A DNA stretch of 64,000 nt from Rhodobium gokarnense (lineage in GTDB: Bacteria; Pseudomonadota; Alphaproteobacteria; Rhizobiales; Rhodobiaceae). The position numbers and the translations under genes were made by a program. The notes under the pieces are model-generated. The model saw nothing but the letters and a program-made list of their open reading frames with translations, searched no databases and was not told where the DNA came from. The DNA lies in the NCBI RefSeq assembly GCF_025961475.1, contig NZ_JAOQNS010000005.1, forward strand, positions 1 to 64,000, read 5' to 3'. This document shows, in pieces, positions 8,121 through 16,294 of the stretch (positions are counted from its first letter, which is position 1; the number at the start of each line of letters is the position of its first letter).

Positions 8121-9155
8121 TCAGTCCTGCGATTTCGCTGCCACGCCGGCTTCCTCGAAGGTCGCCATGCCGGAATGGGTGGCGGCCGCCACGCGGATGA
8201 TGCCGGCGGCGAGCGCCGCGCCCGTGCCCTCGCCGAGCCTGAGGCCGAGATCGAGCAGGGCCGTCTGACCGAGGCATTCCAGCATGCGGGTATGGGCCGG
8301 CTCGGCCGAGCGGTGGGAAAAGATGCAGTGGGCGATGGCGTCCGGATTGACCGCATGCAGCGCGCAGGCGGCGGATGTCGCGACGAAGCCGTCGACGACG
8401 ACCGGCACCCGGTGGTGCCGGCCGGCAAGGATGGCGCCGGCCATGCCGGCGATCTCGCGGCCGCCAACCCGGCGCAGGATCTCCAGCCCGTCGGTAACGC
8501 CCTCCGCCTTCATCCGCTTTGCCGCGGCATCGACGGCGGCGATCTTGGCCTGAAGGCCGGGGCCGACGACGCCGGTGCCGGGGCCGACCCAGTCTTCCGG
8601 CGCGCCGCCATAGAGCGAATGGGCAATCGCCGCTGCGACCGCCGTGTTGGCGATCCCCATCTCGCCGATGCAAAGGAGGTCGATGTCGCCGTCGATCGCC
8701 TCCATGCCGTAGGCGATGGTGGCCGCGCAGTCGCGCTCGCCGAGCGCATCGGTCTCGGTGATGTCGCCTGTCGGATGGTCCAGCGCCAGCTCATAGACCC
8801 TCAGCGAGAAATCCTGGGAGGCGCACATCTGGTTGATGGCAGCGCCGCCATTGGTGAAGTTGGCGACCATCTGCTTTGTCACTTCCGGCGGATAGGCCGA
8901 GACGCCGCGCGCGGCGACGCCGTGGTTGCCGGCGAAGATGGCGACGCGGACGATGTCCACCTTCGGCATTTCGCGCCGCTGCCAGGCGGCCAGCCATTCA
9001 GCGATTTCCTCCAGGCGCCCGAGCGAGCCGAGCGGCTTGGTCAGGACAGCCTCACGTGCTCGCACGGCAGCGACGGCATCGGCATCGGGTCCCGGAACGG
9101 ACTGCAACAGCGCCCGGATGTCGTCGAAGGGCGCCTGCGTTGCGCTCGATGTCAT
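8121..9155 (-). CDS. cobT: Nicotinate-nucleotide--dimethylbenzimidazole phosphoribosyltransferase
   Basis: 344 residues, full family length. It makes alpha-ribazole phosphate for the lower ligand of cobalamin. Seen motifs: TKPLGSLGRLEE, the F-A-G-N-H-G-V signature, the T-N-G-G-A-A-I-N-Q dimethylbenzimidazole-side motif, G-E-M-G-I-A-N-T, and the E-G-T-G-A-A-L catalytic-Glu region near the C-terminus. It stands alone; no cobalamin riboswitch box was found in the upstream 240 bp. The host therefore probably makes or repairs B12, although the diol dehydratase in the island does not use it. Confidence 0.95.
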   Translation of the reverse strand: MTSSATQAPFDDIRALLQSVPGPDADAVAAVRAREAVLTKPLGSLGRLEEIAEWLAAWQRREMPKVDIVRVAIFAGNHGVAARGVSAYPPEVTKQMVANFTNGGAAINQMCASQDFSLRVYELALDHPTGDITETDALGERDCAATIAYGMEAIDGDIDLLCIGEMGIANTAVAAAIAHSLYGGAPEDWVGPGTGVVGPGLQAKIAAVDAAAKRMKAEGVTDGLEILRRVGGREIAGMAGAILAGRHHRVPVVVDGFVATSAACALHAVNPDAIAHCIFSHRSAEPAHTRMLECLGQTALLDLGLRLGEGTGAALAAGIIRVAAATHSGMATFEEAGVAAKSQD

Positions 9156-9401
9156 CGGTTTGGCTCCTTTGGGATTCTGCAGATTTCAGTATGGCGAGTC
9201 GTGAGCGGCACTCTATAACCGGCCAAGTTTTGTCGGCAACAGGCGCACCGGCGGCACGTCCAAGAAAGCTGCACGCGGCGCCGGCGTATTGACGCACAAC
9301 CACGGCGCACATCCCGTGCGGCCGGTAGCGGTTGCCTTTTTCCCCCGTCCCCTTATCTGAAAAGAGCCCTGCCCCACAATCACGAGCACGCGACCGCAGC
9401 C

Positions 9402-9599
9402 ATGGCCGTCCCCTCCCCTTGCATGAACATCTGCCGGATCGACGCGGCCAGCGGCTTTTGCGAAGGCTGCGGGCGGACCATCGAGGAGATCGCCCGCTGG
9501 TCGTCCTATTCCGACGCGGAGAGGCGCGCCGTCCTGAAGGAGCTGGAGGGCCGCGAGATTCCGGCAGGCGCGACGAACACTCCCGGAGGGGCGACATGA
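9402..9599 (+). CDS. DUF1289 small zinc-ribbon-like protein
   Basis: 65 residues with the DUF1289 pattern: S-P-C-x3-C near the N-terminus, then F-C-E-G-C-G-R-T, then W-x3-S-D-A-E-R. The four cysteines probably bind a metal. Family function is unknown. Its TGA overlaps the ATG of the next gene (ATGA), so the pair is one transcription unit. Confidence 0.85.
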   Translation: MAVPSPCMNICRIDAASGFCEGCGRTIEEIARWSSYSDAERRAVLKELEGREIPAGATNTPGGAT

Positions 9600-10300
9600 A
9601 CCGGCCGCTCGTCTGGGCGCTCCTTGCCGCCATCGGCATCGGGCTGATCGTCGGCGCGCAACTGATCTGGCCGCCGCAGCCGGAGGACATCCTCGATTTC
9701 GAGGGCCCGCGGCTTGCCGCCCTCATCGCCCTCCTCGTCGTCCTCGGCGGCTCCATGCTCGCCTCGCGGCCGAAAATGGGCGAGGTGTTCAAGGCCGTCG
9801 TGTTCTGGGGCGGACTGGCGCTCGTCCTCGTCGGGCTCTACGCGTTCCGCTACGACCTGGAGATGATCGGCCGGCGCACCATGGCCGCGCTCGTCCCCGG
9901 CATGGTGGCGGAAACCTCGGACGGCTCCGGCGCCGTCTCCGTCATGCGGGCCAACGACGGCCATTTCCATGTCGACGCCGATGTTGACGGGGAGAGCATT
10001 TCCTTCCTCGTCGACACCGGGGCGAGCTCCATCGTGCTGACCCAGCGCGACGCGGAACGCGCCGGCATCGACGTCAACACCCTCCACTATTCGATCCCGG
10101 TCTCCACCGCCAACGGACGGGCGCTGGTGGCACCGGTCCGGCTCGACAGGATCTCGGTCGGCTCGCGCATCGGGCTCAGCAACGCCGAGGCGTTCGTTGC
10201 CGCCCCGGGCGCGCTTCAGACCAGCCTCCTCGGCATGGATTTTCTGAACGCCGCCTCGTCCTCGGAGATCCGCGGCGACCGGCTTATTTTAAGGCCATAA
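9596..10300 (+). CDS. Membrane-anchored retropepsin-like aspartic protease (TIGR02281, clan AA)
   Basis: 234 residues. Three hydrophobic helices lie within residues 5-85. A periplasmic retroviral-type aspartyl protease domain follows, with the active-site triad FLVDTGASSIVL near residue 140 and the flap/L-L-G-M-D-F-L motif near residue 215. Such single-domain proteases must dimerise. The substrate is unknown; alphaproteobacterial relatives (SpoIVGA/RC1339-like) process membrane proteins. Coupled to the DUF1289 gene upstream. Confidence 0.88.
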   Translation: MNRPLVWALLAAIGIGLIVGAQLIWPPQPEDILDFEGPRLAALIALLVVLGGSMLASRPKMGEVFKAVVFWGGLALVLVGLYAFRYDLEMIGRRTMAALVPGMVAETSDGSGAVSVMRANDGHFHVDADVDGESISFLVDTGASSIVLTQRDAERAGIDVNTLHYSIPVSTANGRALVAPVRLDRISVGSRIGLSNAEAFVAAPGALQTSLLGMDFLNAASSSEIRGDRLILRP

Positions 10301-10308
10301 AGGCCTGG

Positions 10309-10402
10309 AACCGGCATTGACCGCGAGCCATGGGAGATCAGGCAAGGGCCCTGCCAGCCATATCCTCCCGGCACGCTGAACCGAACGTCGTCAATGCCGG
10401 TT
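10309..10402. terminator. Long inverted repeat between convergent genes (possible bidirectional terminator)
   Basis: Perfect 13-bp inverted arms, AACCGGCATTGAC at 10309-10321 and GTCAATGCCGGTT at 10390-10402, enclose 68 bp that contains a further GGCAAGGGCCCTGCC near-palindrome. It sits between the stop codons of the protease (+) and the TauE-like gene (-). There is no T-run, so intrinsic termination is only one option. Confidence 0.45.
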
Positions 10403-10421
10403 GATAGCGGGAGCGGGTTCG

Positions 10422-11252
10422 TCAAAGGAACAGGCTGAGGACAAAGCGGACGGCGACAATCAACAAAAAGATGCCGAAGAAGAGCTGCAGTCCGCGGCGC
10501 GACAGCTTGTGGGCGAGGCTGACGCCGAGCGGGGCGACCATCACCGTGATCGGCACCACCAGAAGCATCGCCAGCAGGTTGACGTAGCCGATCGAGAACG
10601 GCGGCAGGCCGGGTTCGCCCCAGCCGGCCCACATGAAGCCGATCATGCCGGGAACGGAGATCAGCGTTCCCGTGCCCGCCGAGGTGGCGACCGCCTGGTG
10701 GATCGGCCGGCCGTAGAGCGTCATGAAGGTGTTGTTCATGACGCCGCCGCCGATGCCCATCAACGTCGAGACGAGGCCGATGAAGCCGCCGATGATGGCG
10801 CGGACCGGATTGCCGGGGATGTCGTCGCCGAGGCGCAGGCCGCCGCGGTCGAACAGCATCTTGGCGGCAACGATGGTCGCGATGACGGCAAAGATCAGCT
10901 TCAGCCCGTCGGCCGAGACATAGGCGGCGATCAGCGAGCCGATGACCACGCCGGCAGGCACCGGGATGGCCCAGGTCTTCAGCAGCTCCATGTCGACGGC
11001 GCCACGCGCCTTGTGGGCGAGGAACGAGCGGATCGAGGTCGGGATGATGATGCCGAGCGAGGTGCCGACCGACAGGTGCATGCGCACCGCCTCGTCGACG
11101 CCGAGAAAGGCCAGGAACTGGTAGAGCACCGGCACCAGGATGGCGCCGCCGCCGATGCCGAAGAGGCCGGCCAGCACGCCGGCAACGGCGCCGGCGGTCG
11201 CCAGCGCGGCGGCGAGCATGACGATTTCGCCGATCGGCGCGGTGATTTCCAT
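10422..11252 (-). CDS. TauE/SafE family anion exporter/permease
   Basis: 276 residues, about eight membrane helices in two halves. Each half carries the family glycine-rich motif (GLFGIGGGAILVPVL and the matching STLMGIGGGVMNNTFM). TauE/SafE proteins move sulfite, sulfoacetate or other small organic anions across the inner membrane. It is a single gene, 45 bp from the end of dusA on the same strand, so it could be read after or before it; the substrate is not predictable from context. Confidence 0.9.
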   Translation of the reverse strand: MEITAPIGEIVMLAAALATAGAVAGVLAGLFGIGGGAILVPVLYQFLAFLGVDEAVRMHLSVGTSLGIIIPTSIRSFLAHKARGAVDMELLKTWAIPVPAGVVIGSLIAAYVSADGLKLIFAVIATIVAAKMLFDRGGLRLGDDIPGNPVRAIIGGFIGLVSTLMGIGGGVMNNTFMTLYGRPIHQAVATSAGTGTLISVPGMIGFMWAGWGEPGLPPFSIGYVNLLAMLLVVPITVMVAPLGVSLAHKLSRRGLQLFFGIFLLIVAVRFVLSLFL

Positions 11253-11297
11253 GGTCGGGTCCTGTTTGCCGGAAAAGTCTGCCGGAAAAACGCGTGT

Positions 11298-12344
11298 TCA
11301 GCCCTCGGCTGCGGCAGAACGGCGCGCAGCGGCTGGCCCTGTCTCGCGCAAATCGACGGCTGAGTCCAGCGGGTGCGTCGCAACCGCGGCGAGCGCCTCA
11401 CGGATCACATCGACGCCGGCACCCGGTTTCACCGCCCCCACCGTCAGGATGCGGCGCCAGGCGCGGGCGCCCGGAACGCCCTGGAAGAGGCCGAGGATGT
11501 GGCGCGTGATGTGGGACAGGTGCGCGCCGCGACCAAGCTCCGCCTCGATATAGGGGATGAGACCGTCGACGACGGCGAACGGATCGGCATCCGGTCCTGC
11601 CTCGCCGTAGATGACGCGGTCGACGGCGGCGAGCAAGCTTGGGTCCTTGTAGGCGGCGCGGCCGAGCATGACGCCATCGACATGGGCAAGGTGGGCGCTC
11701 GCCTCCTCCAGCGTGGCGATGCCGCCATTGATGCCGACGAAGACGTCCGGCAGGCGCGCCTTCAGGCGATAGACCCGGTCGTAGTCGAGCGGCGGCAGGT
11801 CGCGGTTTTCCTTTGGGCTGAGCCCCTCCAGCCAGGCCTTTCGCGCATGGACCCAGAGCGCGTCGGTGCCGGCGCCGACGACCGCATCGGCGAGCGCATC
11901 GAGGGCCGTTTCGGTGTCCTGGTCATCGATGCCGATGCGGCATTTGACGGTCACCGGGATATCGACCGCCGCCTTCATCGCCGCAATGCAGTCGCCGACG
12001 AGCCGCGGCTCGGCCATCAGGCAGGCGCCGAAGCGGCCGGACTGCACCCGGTCCGACGGGCAGCCGACATTGAGGTTGACCTCGTCATAGCCGAAGTCCT
12101 CCGCAATGCACGCGGCCTCGGCGAGGTCGGCCGGATCGGACCCACCGAGTTGCAGGGCCACCGGGTGCTCTGCGGGACCAAAGCCAAGCAGCCGATCGCG
12201 ATCGCCATGGATGACCGCGCCCGTCGTCACCATCTCCGTATAGAGCAGCGCCCGACGTGTCAGCAGCCGATGGAAAAACCGGCAATGCCGATCCGTCCAG
12301 TCCATCATCGGCGCAACGGCGAACTTCGTATATTCTTCAATCAT
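11298..12344 (-). CDS. dusA: tRNA-dihydrouridine(20/20a) synthase DusA
   Basis: 348 residues, full length. This FMN TIM-barrel enzyme reduces U20/20a in tRNA. Motifs: F-A-V-A-P-M-M-D-W-T-D near the N-terminus, V-A-L-Q-L-G-G, L-N-V-G-C-P-S (catalytic Cys), V-K-C-R-I-G, and I-N-G-G-I. The codons for the A-P-M-M-D-W-T-D stretch are the boundary of a 30-kb island: the same 23 bp recur at 42667-42689. The first ten codons and the promoter therefore probably came in with the element and restored the gene. Confidence 0.95.
   Translation of the reverse strand: MIEEYTKFAVAPMMDWTDRHCRFFHRLLTRRALLYTEMVTTGAVIHGDRDRLLGFGPAEHPVALQLGGSDPADLAEAACIAEDFGYDEVNLNVGCPSDRVQSGRFGACLMAEPRLVGDCIAAMKAAVDIPVTVKCRIGIDDQDTETALDALADAVVGAGTDALWVHARKAWLEGLSPKENRDLPPLDYDRVYRLKARLPDVFVGINGGIATLEEASAHLAHVDGVMLGRAAYKDPSLLAAVDRVIYGEAGPDADPFAVVDGLIPYIEAELGRGAHLSHITRHILGLFQGVPGARAWRRILTVGAVKPGAGVDVIREALAAVATHPLDSAVDLRETGPAAARRSAAAEG
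12292..12314 (-). repeat. Left att-like direct repeat within dusA
   Basis: 23 bp beginning TCCGTCCAGTCC and ending CATCGGCGC on the + strand, inside the fifth to twentieth codons of dusA. It is identical to 42667-42689. Similarity continues weakly for about 100-130 bp past the core on both sides of the island (for example the CTCATTTC and CAATGCCAC blocks near 12412 and 42787). Confidence 0.75.
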
Positions 12345-12724
12345 TTATATTTAGATTCTGGGCGGCCTTGAGATTGGACAGACTGACATTGCCTACAAAC
12401 GCAATATGTGGCTCATTTCATTCCATTTTCAAAGTGCAACGTCCGATGTCACCCAATGCCACGTTCCGGCTCATCGCCTGAATAGCCCAGGGGTCCTAAA
12501 CGCCCTCGGTGCTCATTTCCTGCTGCCCTTAGAACTCGACGGGAGCAAGGATCAATGACGACGGCCAGATAGGCAAAGCCTCGGAGGGTTCGGATGCAGG
12601 TGTGTCGGTCACCCGAAGCCGGCTCGCCATGCCGCGTCCTGCCGGAGAGCGGCGGGTCCGCACGGCAATATCGGCGAGGTTCGCAGCCACCGTTTCTGCG
12701 GCAGCCACGAAGCCGCGGGAAACG
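12345..12724. other. Gene-free left end of the island
   Basis: 380 bp with no convincing coding frame. The first 120 bp resemble the sequence beyond the right repeat (42690-42840), so both are probably versions of the dusA promoter region. The rest resembles, at low level, the sequence past the end of ackA at 50040-50180 and leads into the acetate-kinase remnant. Confidence 0.5.
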
Positions 12725-13110
12725 TCATGCCGCGCTCTTGACGTCCGGGAGATTGACGGCGTGCCGTGCGATCAAGACTTCCCCGTTGGTGACGATGATA
12801 TGGACGGGCAGCGACCCGGAAGCGGCAATGGCCGCGTCGCCGCGTTCGTTGGCCACCTCGTTAGGGGTGATGCCGGGGAATCCGAGATAGCCGCAGATAC
12901 GGCTGCGCACCGGGGCGGAATGCTCGCCGATGCCGGCGGTGAAGACGAGCGCATCGAGACCTGCGAGCGCGGAACTTAGGGCGCCGGTCTCCTTGGCGAC
13001 GTGATAGCAGAAGAGATCGACCGCCTCCCTCGCCTCCGGCCTGTCGCTTTCCAGAAGAACGCGCATGTCGTTGGAGATGCCGGAGACGCCGGGAAGCCCG
13101 CATTCTCGGC
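12725..13110 (-). pseudogene. 3' remnant of an acetate kinase gene
   Basis: Reads about 128 codons of the C-terminal part of acetate kinase (ECGLPGVSGISNDMRVLL through FTAGIGEHSAPVRSRIC to the stop). It lacks everything upstream, including the catalytic N-terminal half. Over the 113 residues from the M-R-V-L-L start it matches the complete acetate kinase at 50180-51409 without gaps; the first 58 residues differ at one position, the rest diverge more. It is clearly a different copy from the intact kinase immediately upstream at 13261. Past 13110 the homology stops abruptly. The next 90 bp read on the other strand as a short tail (G-I-D-V-V-D-A-A-G-N-R-I-G-Y-L) of a protein I cannot name. Confidence 0.8.
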
Positions 13111-13260
13111 AATAACCTGCCCGGCATCGACGTCGTGGACGCGGCAGGCAACCGCATCGGCTATCTTGCCCGTGACGTTGTCTTTGCAGCGCAGGCTTAG
13201 GTGCTCAGTTCCGATGAACTATCGCCAGCGCTGAACCGCTGCCGGTCTTGGGGACACTCT

Positions 13261-14511
13261 CTAGGCGCCTTGCGCATGGGCGAGTGCCTGGGAAGCTATC
13301 GGCGGGGGCATCCGCACGCTTTCGGTGACCAGCCGGACCGTATCGAGCGCGATCATCCGTTCCTCGTCGGTCGGCACCACCAGGGTCGCGACGGACGCGC
13401 CGGGCGCGCTGATATTGGTGTGGCCGTCCTGAACCAAAAGGTTGGTGCGCTCGTCGATCCTGACGCCCAGCACTCCGAGGCCTTCGCAGATGCGCGAGCG
13501 GATTTCCGTGCTGTTCTCGCCAATGCCGGCGGTGAAGACCAGCGCGTCGAGCCCGTCCATCGCGGCGGCGTAGGCGCCGATGGTCTTCTTGATCTGGTAG
13601 ACGAAGATGTCGACGGCAAGGGCGCAACGCTCGTCGCCCGCCTCCGCCCGCGTCACCACCTCGCGCATGTCGTTGCTGACGCCGGAGACGCCGAGGAGAC
13701 CGCTCCTCTGGTAGCAAAGCGCCTCGACCTCTTCGAGCGGCATGCCCACCTCCTTGACGAGATGGAAGATGATGGCCGGATCGAAGTCGCCGGAGCGGGT
13801 GCCCATCGGCACGCCGCAGAAGGTGCCGAAGCCGATGCTGGTGTCGACCGACCGGCCGCCCTTGACCGCATCGAGCGTCACCCCGTTGCCGAGGTGGCAG
13901 ACCACCATGGCCAGATCCTCGATCGGGCGATTGAGGATGTCGGCGGCTGCCTGGCTGACATAGCGGCACGAGGTGCCGTGGAAGCCGTAGCGGCGGATGC
14001 CATGGTCGGCATAGAGTTCGTAGGGCAGTGCGTAGACATGCGCCTCGGGCGGCACGCTCTGGTGAAACGCGGTGTCGAAGACGACGACGTTCGGCACGTC
14101 CGGGAACCGCCGCCGGCACTCTTCGATCCCGGCGATGTTGCTGGGATTGTGGAGCGGCGCGAAGCGGACGCAGGCTTGAAGCTGCTCCATGACGGTGGCG
14201 TCGACGACGGTGGACTCGACGAACACGTCGCCGCCATGGACTGCACGATGGCCAATCGCCGTGACCGCCTCGGGGCCATCGATGACGGCAAATTCCGACT
14301 GCATCAGGTTTTCCGCCATGATGTCGAAGGCCGCCCTCTGGTCGGCGATGGGACCGCGGAAGAACACCTCGCCGTCGCCGGCACGATGCTTGGAATAGGC
14401 GCCATCTTCGCCGATACGCGCAATCAGCCCCGTGGCGACGACCTCGGTCAGGTCGGCGTTGTAGAGCCGGTATTTCAAGCTCGAACTGCCGCAGTTGATG
14501 GTCAGGATCAT
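13261..14511 (-). CDS. ackA: Acetate/propionate kinase of the microcompartment locus
   Basis: 416 residues, full length. Motifs: MILTINCGSSSLKY (N-terminal ASKHA phosphate loop), H-R-A-V-H-G-G, V-F-D-T-A-F-H-Q, RRYGFHGTS, H-L-G-N-G, G-T-R-S-G-D, GLLGVSGVSNDMR and FTAGIGENS. It turns acyl-phosphate plus ADP into carboxylate plus ATP, the last step after PduL. It differs clearly from the second kinase at 50180 and is transcribed away from the dehydratase operon, beside the unknown membrane protein at 14673. In pdu systems this role is called PduW; substrate preference between acetate and propionate cannot be read. Confidence 0.92.
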   Translation of the reverse strand: MILTINCGSSSLKYRLYNADLTEVVATGLIARIGEDGAYSKHRAGDGEVFFRGPIADQRAAFDIMAENLMQSEFAVIDGPEAVTAIGHRAVHGGDVFVESTVVDATVMEQLQACVRFAPLHNPSNIAGIEECRRRFPDVPNVVVFDTAFHQSVPPEAHVYALPYELYADHGIRRYGFHGTSCRYVSQAAADILNRPIEDLAMVVCHLGNGVTLDAVKGGRSVDTSIGFGTFCGVPMGTRSGDFDPAIIFHLVKEVGMPLEEVEALCYQRSGLLGVSGVSNDMREVVTRAEAGDERCALAVDIFVYQIKKTIGAYAAAMDGLDALVFTAGIGENSTEIRSRICEGLGVLGVRIDERTNLLVQDGHTNISAPGASVATLVVPTDEERMIALDTVRLVTESVRMPPPIASQALAHAQGA

Positions 14512-14672
14512 GGTTTCTCCTCATGTTGCGGCACGTCATGTCGCGGTGCGGGGGCCGCAGGCGCATTCAGCGTCCATCGGATTTTCAAGGCGCGACCGGG
14601 CGGCACGAGGCAATGGGTGACAGGGAGGATGCCTCGTGCCGCCCGTCGCCGGCGGCATCGCCGTCTTGGTGA

Positions 14673-15584
14673 TCAGATCGGGATCGGCAGGAAGGCCCAG
14701 AAACCGATCCATGTCAGGAAGTTGAAGACCGTGGTCATGGCCGCGATGGTGCAGGCCGGCGGGTCGATATGGGTGTCCCCGCGGCACAGGAAGACGCGGG
14801 CGAACAACTCGCCGACGAAGGCGCAGATGAGCCCCGCGATCGCCGCCCAGATGATGCTGCCCGACGCCACGCCGACGATGGCCGCCGGAAGCGCGATATG
14901 GTGGGTCACCGGCGTCAGCACGCCGAGCGTCAGGAGCAACAGGCTTGCCGCCGCGATGCCGAAGGCGAGCAGCGCACCGGGCGTGCCGTAGGTCACGCCG
15001 AGCCAGCCGCCGAACAGGCCGACGCCGATACCGATCACCACGAGTTGGCCGACATCGCTCTGGAACGCCAGCCACTTGGTGGCATCAGTCGGGTGAAAGA
15101 AACGCTCGCCTTCCGGCGCCTTGCCGCAGAAGCCGCAGGTGCCCCAGGCGAAGCGCGCAATGAACGCGGAAATCACCACGCCGAGGCCGGGATAGTCGGT
15201 CCAGGCAAGGCCCGGGCCGAAATTCGGCACCATGCCGACGAGCCAGACAACCACATAGCCGATAATGCCGAAGGCGCCGCCGACCAGCAGCACATCGGGG
15301 CTGTTGAGCCCCATGCCGGCGGTCACGATGTTGCGGCCGCTGTCGAGCTTGCCCTTGCAGGCCGCATAGGCGGCCGCCGCGACGCCGGAGGCGAAACCGC
15401 CTGCCTGCGGGCCGAAGGCGTCGAACGGGATGCTGAAGAAGGTCGTCGCCTCGGGCGCGACGGCGAGCTGGATGGCAACGCCGAACATGGTCAGAAAGCC
15501 GACGAAGGCGAAGGCCGGAAGAGCCCCGATCGCGGCGCCGAAAATACCGCCGCCAAAGGCGACGAGGAGACCGATCGCACTCAT
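14673..15584 (-). CDS. Polytopic membrane protein, possible permease (uncharacterised)
   Basis: 303 residues, about nine hydrophobic helices. A glycine/alanine-rich start (FGGGIFGAAIGALPAFAF) is followed by AFGPQAGGFASGVAAAAYA, the CGFCGKAPEGERFFHPTDATKW loop with two close cysteines, and a terminal helix after P-P-A-C-T-I-A-A-M-T-T-V. I do not recognise a characterised family; it looks like a permease-type protein. It is encoded upstream of, and co-directional with, the acetate kinase (160-bp gap), and divergent from the dehydratase operon. Context suggests transport of a substrate or product of the microcompartment (diol, aldehyde, propionate), but that is inference. Confidence 0.6.
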   Translation of the reverse strand: MSAIGLLVAFGGGIFGAAIGALPAFAFVGFLTMFGVAIQLAVAPEATTFFSIPFDAFGPQAGGFASGVAAAAYAACKGKLDSGRNIVTAGMGLNSPDVLLVGGAFGIIGYVVVWLVGMVPNFGPGLAWTDYPGLGVVISAFIARFAWGTCGFCGKAPEGERFFHPTDATKWLAFQSDVGQLVVIGIGVGLFGGWLGVTYGTPGALLAFGIAAASLLLLTLGVLTPVTHHIALPAAIVGVASGSIIWAAIAGLICAFVGELFARVFLCRGDTHIDPPACTIAAMTTVFNFLTWIGFWAFLPIPI

Positions 15585-16294
15585 GTTTTCCCTCGTATGA
15601 TGTCATCGGCACAGCGCCGCACGTGATGCTCGGCCGAGGGCGTGGTCACCGCTTCGATGTCGCGTGCCGAACCCGATGTCGATGGCTCGGTCGTGCCCGG
15701 GCTTTCGCCCTATTCTTCGAAACCGCGCACAAGATCCCCGTTCCCGGCGATGAACATCATCCAGGCTAAACTGATGTGCCTTGGGATACACAAAAACCGA
15801 AGTGATCCGCAGTCGGATGCTTCGATCGCCGAAATCGTATGTCTATTTAAAATAATGGGTCAACGAGATGGACTTGGCTTCAGATGGTAATTTCTTGCAA
15901 AAACCAATACGATCCGGAGAAAATAGCGCTTGAGAAGCCTATTCTTCCTCGGCGCCGACCCTTGGCGGCCGATTCTTGTTTTGAGGTTTCAATGACTTAT
16001 GCGCTTGCGGGGAGCGGGTCGGCGCGAGACGGCGGCAGCGGGGCACCACACTTGTGCGCCGCACAGGACAAGAAATTACCCTTCAAGTCAAAAAATTACC
16101 CTTTCCCGGTCATTTCTTGACCTTGGCAGAACTACCCGGACATCTGTCGGGAATCCAGCGTTTCTGCGCTTTATTAGCCCATGACGGCCGGATCAAATTA
16201 TTACCAGAACTTGTCAAACTACTCTCGTTGACCGTTTTACGAGACGAGGAATACGTTTTCTCCAAACACACGGCAAGTTTGGCGGCGACGTATT
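15585..16294. other. Divergent intergenic region upstream of the GRM operon
   Basis: 710 bp with lower GC than its surroundings and no supported gene; the short frames present lack family similarity and codon bias. It separates the kinase/permease pair from the dehydratase operon and must hold both promoters. The best regulatory structure is at 16069-16119. Confidence 0.6.
16069..16119 (+). promoter_or_regulatory. Candidate binding site for the AraC-type response regulator upstream of the GRM operon
   Basis: Two direct copies of AAATTACCCTT start at 16073 and 16093, exactly 20 bp apart, i.e. two helical turns on one face, the layout typical of AraC-family half-sites. They lie inside an 8-bp inverted pair (CAAGAAAT at 16069, ATTTCTTG at 16112). 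A TTGACC at 16117-16122 directly abuts, a possible -35; the -10 is weak, as expected for an activated promoter. The first gene starts 170 bp downstream. Confidence 0.45.

Noticed and set aside
9156-9400. Cobalamin riboswitch before cobT
   Set aside because: No B12-box-like sequence or long structured leader was seen.
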